Positions 1 to 4,330 of a stretch of 6,289 bases of DNA are shown here, piece by piece. The position numbers were made by a program, and so were the translations under genes. Origin of the DNA: Microcaldota archaeon. GTDB taxonomy: Archaea; Micrarchaeota; Micrarchaeia; Norongarragalinales; UBA97. The notes under the pieces are model-generated. The model was given only the letters and a program-made list of their open reading frames with translations. It was not told where the DNA came from and did not search any database. Within the stretch, counting starts at the first letter, position 1. Every line of letters begins with the position of its first letter. Where the stretch lies: NCBI GenBank assembly GCA_016217775.1, contig JACRGG010000044.1, positions 1 to 6,289 on the forward strand, given 5' to 3'.

Positions 1-84
1 GAAGGCCTCTCGGCACAAACGCCGAAAGGCGTTGAGGCGGAAATCCGCCGCAAAGTATTCCTACTAAACTCATTCATAACCTAA
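1..84 (+). CDS. C-terminal end of an unidentified protein (cut by the left edge)
   Basis: Frame 1 is open from the first base to a TAA at 82-84. It would encode a 27-residue tail, beginning EGLSAQTPKG and ending with a hydrophobic stretch (VFLLNSFIT). Codon choice (GGC, CTC, TCG, GTT, GAG, GCG, CGC) resembles the certain genes of the window, and an AT-rich spacer begins right after the stop. I do not recognise the family from so short a piece. Alternatives are real: frame 2 is also open (to 67) and gives a very basic peptide, and the minus strand is open from ATGs near 73 and 77 to the edge. The plus frame 1 reading is favoured but not secure. Confidence 0.4.
   Translation, partial: EGLSAQTPKGVEAEIRRKVFLLNSFIT
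5..49. repeat. Cluster of short hairpins at the left edge
   Basis: AACGCC (18-23) and GGCGTT (28-33) pair across a GAAA tetraloop. GCCTC (5-9) and GAGGC (34-38) can enclose that hairpin. GGCGG (36-40) and CCGCC (45-49) form a second stem that competes with the outer one. These could be the 3' part of a structured RNA, or simply a by-product of GC-rich coding sequence, since an open frame crosses the whole cluster. Confidence 0.3.
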
Positions 85-194
85 AAAAAACTCAGAACAA
101 AAAAACAAAACAAAGTTTACTCAACTAATCACGCAACAAAGCAAAAATAATCGGCAAAAAAACGCGGGACAAAAAGCGCTAACGGCGCGCAGCA

Positions 195-207
195 CGCGAT
201 TATCGCG
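195..207. promoter_or_regulatory. Odd palindrome upstream of the gene 1 TATA-like box
   Basis: CGCGAT and ATCGCG form perfect 6-bp arms around a single central T. The site ends 11 bp before the TATA-like box of gene 1, which suits a regulator-binding site or part of the upstream promoter element. No regulator is encoded in the window, so an operator role is inference. Confidence 0.35.
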
Positions 208-218
208 AATTGCAAATA

Positions 219-226
219 CTTTAAAT
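219..226 (+). promoter_or_regulatory. Archaeal TATA-like box for gene 1
   Basis: CTTTAAAT stands out between GC-rich flanks and resembles the archaeal TATA element. Transcription would begin about 25 bp downstream, near 248, giving a leader of roughly 60 nt before the ATG at 308. That leader would contain two earlier ATGs, at 261 and 277, that head only very short frames. Confidence 0.5.
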
Positions 227-260
227 CCACGCGTTAACTTAACTTTATCGTAGTTTTTTT

Positions 261-324
261 ATGGCGGGCGATTCTTATGGCGTTTGATTCTATTGAGTTG
301 ATTCCTTATGATGCTTGATTCCTT
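261..324 (+). repeat. Tandem ~16-bp repeat carrying repeated ATGs at the start of gene 1
   Basis: Four imperfect units follow one another: 261-276, 277-292, 293-307 and 308-324. The shared pattern is an ATG-like triplet, a few variable bases, then TGATTC or CGATTC. Units 1 and 2 begin ATGGCG, unit 3 begins TTGAG and unit 4 begins ATGATG. Because 16 is not a multiple of three, successive start-like codons fall in different frames. The frame from 261 ends at 285-287 and that from 277 at 316-318. Only the ATG at 308 or 311 opens the long gene. Confidence 0.65.
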
Positions 325-1306
325 CGCGTTCGAGCCGAAGCTCACGCCCGAGTCCGCCTTGTCGACAGTGCAGTCGATGCTGAAAAAGCGCGGCTGGAAA
401 AAGTACGAGGTCGAGGACGTGAAGCTCGAGTTCGTCCCGTACTGGTTCTTCTCGTTCGACATTCTAGCCGGGGAAAACAGCCCGTCGGGAAAAGCCGCGA
501 TTAACGCCTCCGAGGGAGACCTCGACGACTTTGTTCCGTACCTCCTCTCGCGCCCGCTTAAGAAAACCAAGAGCGTTTCAGAAGGCGAGGTTTTGCCGTC
601 CAACATTTCGCGCACTGAAATAAACGACGTGGCGAAGGCAAAGCTCGCGGCGAAAGTCGGCGCGAAAAAAGACGATGTTTCAATAAGCGCGGCGGTCAAG
701 TACTACGTGCCGTTCTTCCGCGTGTGGTTCTCCAACCCCGCCACCGGCGACGGGTTCGACGTCAAGATAGACGCTTGCCTTGGCTCCCCGCAGGGGTTTG
801 ACCAAGTGCCGGGCTTGGAGAAGCAGCCAAGCTCGCTGCCCGCAGTCTTAAGCAAGCTAACCAGCCCCGCCACGTTCTCGCAGGGGTTAAGCGAGGTTAT
901 CAGCGGGAAGAACAAGATGATGGTGTGGGTATTGCTTGGAGCCGTAATCGTGGTTTTGCTTTACTTCGTTGGATTCCAGCCGACTGCGTCCGCGGACTGC
1001 TCGGTCAGCCCCCAATTCTTGGGCGAGAGGGAGTACGCGTTTTTCGGAAGGCAGTTCGTGAAGCCAAGAGCCGACGACAAGGGCGGGTTATTCATTCAAG
1101 GCTCGTGCAGCGTCAAGGCGAAAGACGCTACTCCGGTGTGCTACAGCCTTAGGCTGATGAAGGACGGGAGGGCGGCGGCCCAGTCAAGCGCGTGCTCGGC
1201 GTTCACCCCGCAAGGCCAGTCTTCAAGCTCTTCCTTCAACTTCTCTTGGCAAGGCTCGTCCAAGCAAAAGTACTCCTTCGAGTACGACTGCATCAACTGC
1301 AAGTAG
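308..1306 (+). CDS. Unrecognised single-pass membrane protein with a duplicated N-terminal module and a Cys-rich C-terminal domain
   Basis: I do not recognise this 332-residue protein. Residues about 13-72 and 101-161 look like two copies of one module: a helix (SMLKKRGWKK; KLAAKVGAKK), a DV dipeptide, a strand ending in VPYW or VPFF plus aromatics, and a glycine-containing turn. One membrane segment spans about 204-223 (MMVWVLLGAVIVVLLYF), with no N-terminal signal peptide. The roughly 105 residues after it contain six cysteines (231, 267, 278, 296, 328, 331) and a serine run near 305-309. A cytoplasmic N-terminus with an external, possibly disulphide-bonded C-terminus is inferred. The start is ATG 308 or the adjacent ATG 311; an in-frame stop lies at 299-301, so no longer start exists in this frame. 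A strong Shine-Dalgarno site is lacking. It converges on trmJ across 58 bp. Confidence 0.85.
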   Translation: MMLDSFAFEPKLTPESALSTVQSMLKKRGWKKYEVEDVKLEFVPYWFFSFDILAGENSPSGKAAINASEGDLDDFVPYLLSRPLKKTKSVSEGEVLPSNISRTEINDVAKAKLAAKVGAKKDDVSISAAVKYYVPFFRVWFSNPATGDGFDVKIDACLGSPQGFDQVPGLEKQPSSLPAVLSKLTSPATFSQGLSEVISGKNKMMVWVLLGAVIVVLLYFVGFQPTASADCSVSPQFLGEREYAFFGRQFVKPRADDKGGLFIQGSCSVKAKDATPVCYSLRLMKDGRAAAQSSACSAFTPQGQSSSSSFNFSWQGSSKQKYSFEYDCINCK

Positions 1307-1318
1307 GATTCCCAAAAA

Positions 1319-1404
1319 CCATATTTTTCTTCAGCTAATTTATTTTCTTCAACTGTTTTTTTCTTCAGCTAGTTTTTTCTTCAACTGATTTCTTTTCTTC
1401 AACT
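1319..1404 (-). repeat. Five-unit tandem repeat (16-18 bp) across the trmJ stop codon
   Basis: Read on the minus strand, five units each begin AGTTGAAGAAAA or AGCTGAAGAAAA: 1404-1387 (18 bp), 1386-1371 (16), 1370-1355 (16), 1354-1337 (18) and 1336-1319 (18, degenerate end). The first two are translated as VEEK repeats at the end of trmJ, and the stop TGA falls in the third. On the plus strand the same tract supplies successive T-runs after gene 1. Confidence 0.8.
1324..1378 (+). terminator. T-rich termination tract for gene 1
   Basis: Beginning about 18 bp after the gene 1 stop, the plus strand has T-runs of 5, 4, 7 and 6 bases, spaced by CTTCA(A/G)CT. Oligo-T tracts without a required hairpin are the usual intrinsic termination signal in archaea, so this is a plausible terminator facing the convergent trmJ gene. 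Confidence 0.45.
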
Positions 1405-2078
1405 ATTTTCCTCACTTCCCCCAGGAATGCGTTGAGCGCGTTGACCTCGTCGTCGGCCGCGCGGCTTCGCGAAAGCACTTGCCTAAACGCGCTGGTTACT
1501 TTCTGCTTGTCGCGCAAGCGCCCTAGTTTTCCGCTTATTCGCTCGAACAGCTTGGCTGATTCAAGCACCTTCGCGCGCCCCGCCGCGTTAACAAACTCGC
1601 TTTCGTCAACTTTGAAAAACTCGTACAAGCAAACCGCCACCGCGTGCGACAAGTTTAGTATCCCGTGCTCGCGCGAGGTTGGAATCGTTGCCAGCACATC
1701 GCATTTCCCCAAATCCGCTTTGCTTAACCCGCTTCCTTCGCTTCCAAACACGAGCGCGCAGCGGTCTTTTCCTCCGACGAGTTTTTTCGCCTGCCTGATT
1801 GTAACGCATTTTTTCAATCGGCTGCGGTACTTAAGCAAGTTTCCCGTAGTGCCGATTACCAGCGAGCAGCCCTTCACCGCCGAATCCAGGGAGCCGAAGA
1901 CCCCTGCTTTTCCAATCACGTCAAGGGAGTGCTTCGCGTATAGCGTTACTTCAAAGCCCAGCTTGGCTTTCGGCCGCACGAGGCAGAGTTTTTTAACCCC
2001 GAAGTTTTTCATCGCGCGCGCAACGCCGCCCACGTTAACGTCGTGCTCGGGCTCCACCAACACTATCCTGTCAATCAT
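1365..2078 (-). CDS. trmJ: tRNA (cytidine/uridine-2'-O)-methyltransferase, TrmJ-type SPOUT family
   Basis: TrmJ enzymes methylate the 2'-OH of nucleotide 32 in the tRNA anticodon loop using S-adenosylmethionine. All three SPOUT motifs are present (numbered from the ATG at 2078): motif 1 at about 5-27 (VLVEPEHDVNVGGVARAMKN, with the arginine of ARAMKN), motif 2 at about 109-119 (LVFGSEGSGLS) and motif 3 at about 132-153 (IPTSREHGILNLSHAVAV, the knotted SAM pocket). TTGNLLKYRSR at 77-87 matches the family's GT..(R)SR region. A C-terminal helical extension ends in a lysine/glutamate-rich tail. At 237 residues the length is normal. A GTG at 2090 would add four residues; ATG 2078 is preferred because GAGTG sits nine bases upstream of it. 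Methylated base specificity (Cm32 alone or also Um32) cannot be read from the sequence. Confidence 0.92.
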   Translation of the reverse strand: MIDRIVLVEPEHDVNVGGVARAMKNFGVKKLCLVRPKAKLGFEVTLYAKHSLDVIGKAGVFGSLDSAVKGCSLVIGTTGNLLKYRSRLKKCVTIRQAKKLVGGKDRCALVFGSEGSGLSKADLGKCDVLATIPTSREHGILNLSHAVAVCLYEFFKVDESEFVNAAGRAKVLESAKLFERISGKLGRLRDKQKVTSAFRQVLSRSRAADDEVNALNAFLGEVRKIVEEKKSVEEKTS

Positions 2079-2097
2079 TTGTTCAAACACTCAATTA

Positions 2098-2141
2098 CAG
2101 CAAAACGCGAAAGTAATCCGACGGTTAACCTCGTTTTGCAG
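2098..2141. repeat. Inverted repeat in the divergent spacer, trmJ side
   Basis: GCAAAACG (2100-2107) and CGTTTTGC (2132-2139) are perfect 8-bp arms, and a further C/G pair at 2098/2141 follows one mismatch. The 24-bp interior contains a weak TATA-like ATTACTTT on the minus strand (about 2110-2117). The element could regulate trmJ or fold in a long antisense or leader RNA. Confidence 0.45.
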
Positions 2142-2144
2142 TAA

Positions 2145-2185
2145 AGCAAACCAAGAAAAAAGCCGGAAGACTTTCTTGGCTTGCT
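2145..2185. repeat. 14-bp inverted repeat just upstream of the gene 3 promoter
   Basis: AGCAAACCAAGAAA (2145-2158) and TTTCTTGGCTTGCT (2172-2185) are complementary at 13 of 14 positions around a 13-base loop. On the minus strand the one exception would be a G-U pair. The right arm touches the TATA-like box of gene 3. It may be an operator, or a hairpin that ends stray transcription between divergent genes. Confidence 0.6.
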
Positions 2186-2191
2186 ATAATA
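2184..2191 (+). promoter_or_regulatory. Archaeal TATA-like box for gene 3
   Basis: CTATAATA would place transcription initiation near 2212-2216. That leaves a short leader containing GGAG at 2233-2236. The box directly abuts the right arm of the 2145-2185 inverted repeat. Confidence 0.5.
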
Positions 2192-2232
2192 GCGTTAAGA
2201 AAGCTTTTTTACTCATACTCTAGTAACTTGTT

Positions 2233-2239
2233 GGAGTGA
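2233..2239 (+). promoter_or_regulatory. Shine-Dalgarno-like site that bears on the gene 3 start
   Basis: GGAGTGA resembles the archaeal GGAGGTGA consensus. GGAG ends 11 bases before the GTG at 2248 and 17 before the ATG at 2254, but overlaps the first possible start, GTG 2236. If it is the ribosome binding site, GTG 2248 is the best-placed start. Confidence 0.4.
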
Positions 2240-3561
2240 AAAAGCCAGTGCTTATGCCCAAGAAGATTTTTCCAGTACTCCTAGCGGTTTGCGCGCTGGG
2301 CTTGCTTCCCGCGTCAGCCAACGCTGCCCTCTCTTCCGAACAGGCGCAAAACAAGGTAATCAACTACCTACAGCCGGGCGAGGAAATCACGCGGCTTTTC
2401 GACAACCAAGTTGATTTCGAGGGAGAGAGCTTCTGGCTGTTTTACTCCGCGCCAAAAGGCGAGCAGGCGGGCTCGAGGATTTACTTCGCGGTAAGCTCAA
2501 ACCGCGAGAGCGCCGTCTCAAGCCCTGGCATTCTCGACGCGCTAATACTGCTTTCCTTAAAGCTTGATTCAATAAGCGGCTTGGGGGCGTCCGGAATCAG
2601 CGCGGACCAGCTCAACTCGTTTTTGGACAAGGCGCGGGCAAGCCGCGACTCGGTGGAGAACAACTTGAACACCGTGCTGCGCGAGCAAATCACCTCCAAG
2701 TACTCCGAGTTAAGCTTCGAGGAAGTCTACTCGTCGTTCGACTCGCTGAAGGCATCGTTAGTAAACGCGCAGTCGGAGCTGGAGTCCGCCAAAAGCTCTA
2801 AAAGCGACTTCGAGTCCTACCCCTCCGTCCTCTCGTTCAACTCGTACCTCTCCTCGTACAACAATTCGTTCAACTCGTTTGCGAAGCTCTCCAACGACGC
2901 TATGGCTTACCAAAAATCGGTAACGGCAGCAAGCAACGACTTGCGCACGAGCGGGAAGGTGAACGACTCGGTGCGCCGAGACGCCCTTGAAGCCCTCAAA
3001 GCCGTTTACGACGTGGGGGATTACGCTAGCTTCAAGCCCGTGCTGGCGTCGGGCCGGGAGTCTTTCGAGAACTCCTTGAAAAAAGCCTCGCTCCAGCTCA
3101 ACGACTCGGTGCAAAACACTCTTTACCGAATGTCGTACTCGGACGCAGCGTACTACTACTCGCGCCTCAAGGACGTTGTGCCAAGCGATTTTTCAGCCCA
3201 AAAGCAGGAGTATTACGTCGCGTGCGCGATAAACTCGACGCAGCTCAAATCCGACTGGCTCTCCCTGCAGTCCCTCGAAGGCAGGCTAAACTCGCTTTCA
3301 GTAGCGCAGCTGGAGGAATTCAATTCCCTCGCGCTTAAAGTCCAACAGGGACACGACGAGCTGGCAGGCAAGCTTACCAACTGCAAGACTCCGGCCCCCA
3401 CTTTCACTCCCCCCAAGACGTTCGACACTAGCGGAATCAACAACATCCTCATCGCAATCGCGGTGCTCGTGCTCGGATACTACGGGCTTAACTTCTACAA
3501 GCAGCAAAAACAAAAGCAGGACGGCGAGCAGGCGGACTTGGAAGACCCAAGATCCCTCTAA
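2236..3561 (+). CDS. Secreted, C-terminally anchored helical (coiled-coil-like) protein of unknown function
   Basis: I do not recognise the family. Up to 441 residues; the boundary given uses the first GTG, but GTG 2248 or ATG 2254 are likely true starts (see the GGAGTGA site). The N-terminus is a signal peptide: lysines, a hydrophobic core (IFPVLLAVCALGLLP) and a likely cleavage after ASANA. Residues about 33-90 look like a small mixed domain with aromatic strands (FWLFYSA, IYFAVSS). About 95-380 is long, serine-rich and predicted helical, with extended heptad-like stretches. A proline/threonine linker (PAPTFTPPKTF, about 385-396) precedes one membrane segment at 404-421 (ILIAIAVLVLGYYGLNFY) and a short basic, then acidic tail. 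This is type I topology with nearly all of the protein outside. The mature part has two cysteines. A surface or cell-envelope role is inferred from architecture only. It converges on ribA. Confidence 0.85.
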   Translation: MKKPVLMPKKIFPVLLAVCALGLLPASANAALSSEQAQNKVINYLQPGEEITRLFDNQVDFEGESFWLFYSAPKGEQAGSRIYFAVSSNRESAVSSPGILDALILLSLKLDSISGLGASGISADQLNSFLDKARASRDSVENNLNTVLREQITSKYSELSFEEVYSSFDSLKASLVNAQSELESAKSSKSDFESYPSVLSFNSYLSSYNNSFNSFAKLSNDAMAYQKSVTAASNDLRTSGKVNDSVRRDALEALKAVYDVGDYASFKPVLASGRESFENSLKKASLQLNDSVQNTLYRMSYSDAAYYYSRLKDVVPSDFSAQKQEYYVACAINSTQLKSDWLSLQSLEGRLNSLSVAQLEEFNSLALKVQQGHDELAGKLTNCKTPAPTFTPPKTFDTSGINNILIAIAVLVLGYYGLNFYKQQKQKQDGEQADLEDPRSL

Positions 3562-3582
3562 TTAACTAACCACTACAATGTC

Positions 3583-3597
3583 TAAAAACTATTTTTA
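3583..3597. terminator. Small bidirectional terminator-like element between gene 3 and ribA
   Basis: TAAAAA and TTTTTA form 6-bp arms around CTA, so both strands carry a T-run at the end of the element. It lies in the 33-bp convergent gap and overlaps the ribA TAA stop codon. A further T8 run at 3614-3621, inside the end of ribA, could catch gene 3 transcripts that pass it. Confidence 0.4.
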
Positions 3598-4221
3598 TAG
3601 CAAGTGGCCCAGCTTTTTTTTCTTGGCAAGCAAGTACTTCCCGTTCTCAAAACTTTTTTTAACTATTAGCGGGATTCTCTCGACGACTTTCACGCCGTTT
3701 CTCTCCAGGCCTAAAATTTTTCCCGGGTTGTTCGTGACGAGCCTCACCCTGTCCGCACCCAAGCCAAGCAGTATTTTCGCGGCAATGGCGTAATCGCGCT
3801 CGTCCGCGCCAAAACCCAGTTTTTCATTCGCCTCCACCGTGTCAAGCCCCGCGTCCTGAAGCGAGTACGCCCGCAGCTTGTTCGCCAAGCCAATCCCGCG
3901 GCCTTCCTGGCGCAAGTAAACCAACACCCCAAACTCGCTTTCCCCAATCAACTCGAGGGATTTTCGCAGCTGCGCTTGGCAATCGCATTTTTTAGAGCTG
4001 AAAACATCCCCCGTCAGGCACTCGCTGTGCACGCGCACCAACGCCGGCTCGCCCCCGCCCGTTTTTTTCCCCTTGACTAGGGCGAAATGCTCTTTGCCCG
4101 CCTCGTCGGCTAACGCGGTGGCGGAAAACTCGCCGAAAACAGTTGGCAAGCGCGCGGCGCAATCGTGCACAAGCTTGTGCGCAAACAAATTAGCGGAGTC
4201 CATAAAACACTTTTTACCCAT
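3595..4221 (-). CDS. ribA: GTP cyclohydrolase II
   Basis: RibA converts GTP to 2,5-diamino-6-ribosylamino-4(3H)-pyrimidinone 5'-phosphate, formate and pyrophosphate, the first step of riboflavin synthesis. The match to bacterial RibA is strong over the full length. The zinc ligands are C68, C79 and C81 (VHSECLTGD...KCDC), followed by RQEGRGIGL (104-112), RAYSLQDAGLDTVEAN (117-132), LGFGADERDY (135-144) with the catalytic-region Y119 and R142, TNNPGK (163-168) and ERIPLIV (181-187). It is a stand-alone domain of 208 residues, not fused to RibB. The given start is the ATG at 4221, but a TATA-like box lies only 6-14 bp upstream of it. The in-frame ATG at 4203 (202 residues, nearer the E. coli N-terminus) fits a leaderless transcript better. 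Many archaea use other GTP cyclohydrolases, so a bacterial origin by transfer is possible. Confidence 0.95.
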   Translation of the reverse strand: MGKKCFMDSANLFAHKLVHDCAARLPTVFGEFSATALADEAGKEHFALVKGKKTGGGEPALVRVHSECLTGDVFSSKKCDCQAQLRKSLELIGESEFGVLVYLRQEGRGIGLANKLRAYSLQDAGLDTVEANEKLGFGADERDYAIAAKILLGLGADRVRLVTNNPGKILGLERNGVKVVERIPLIVKKSFENGKYLLAKKKKLGHLL

Positions 4222-4225
4222 TAAT

Positions 4226-4235
4226 ACTTAAAAAC
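4226..4235 (-). promoter_or_regulatory. Archaeal TATA-like box for ribA
   Basis: On the minus strand GTTTTTAAGT is centred about 27 bp upstream of the ATG at 4203. This spacing is expected for a leaderless archaeal transcript that starts at or next to that ATG. It is too close to the ATG at 4221 for that codon to be used from this promoter. Confidence 0.5.
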
Positions 4236-4272
4236 GTGTCGCCTACCCAAAAACGAGTAATAAGCAGCTTAA

Positions 4273-4310
4273 GCGGCGCAGCAAAGTTATCTGCCGCACG
4301 CGGCGCGTGC
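4273..4310. repeat. Two adjacent GC-rich hairpins between ribA and the methyltransferase-like gene
   Basis: GCACGC (4296-4301) and GCGTGC (4305-4310) are perfect arms around GGC. Just left of this, GCGG..CAG (4273-4281) can pair with CTGCCGC (4291-4297) with a two-base bulge; the two stems share two bases. They lie in a 109-bp gap downstream of the minus-strand gene at 4331. Termination or transcript 3'-end protection is possible. No tRNA fold could be made from the region. Confidence 0.4.
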
Positions 4311-4330
4311 AAATCTGGTTCTGGCTCGAT

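Larger units (their letters stand above)
85..307. other. AT-rich intergenic region upstream of gene 1
   Basis: No convincing gene lies in this 223-bp stretch. Its left part (about 85-175) is strikingly A-rich on the plus strand, with several A7-A8 runs. The right part holds an odd palindrome, a TATA-like box and the beginning of a tandem repeat, which are listed separately. Confidence 0.6.

Noticed and set aside
2..67. Basic peptide in frame 2 at the left edge, resembling a ribosomal-protein tail
   Set aside because: Codons such as CGG, CGA and TCT are less like those of the window's genes than frame 1, and the basic character is typical of a shifted frame of such sequence.
1319..1404. CRISPR-like short repeat array
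   Set aside because: Units of 16-18 bp are directly tandem with no spacers and are partly coding, so this is a simple degenerate tandem repeat.
1432..2223. Long plus-strand open frame (263 codons) opposite trmJ
   Set aside because: It lies almost wholly antisense to trmJ, which has all SPOUT motifs. The product is serine/threonine/proline-rich with no domain pattern, as expected for a shadow frame of a GC-biased gene.
2758..3114. Minus-strand open frame (118 codons) inside gene 3
   Set aside because: It is antisense to the clearly structured secreted protein and shows no motif, start signal or plausible domain of its own.
4261..4325. Possible tRNA gene (GC-rich stems, a GGTTC-like stretch)
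   Set aside because: No acceptor stem, anticodon arm or properly placed T-arm could be paired; the stems present are two unrelated hairpins.
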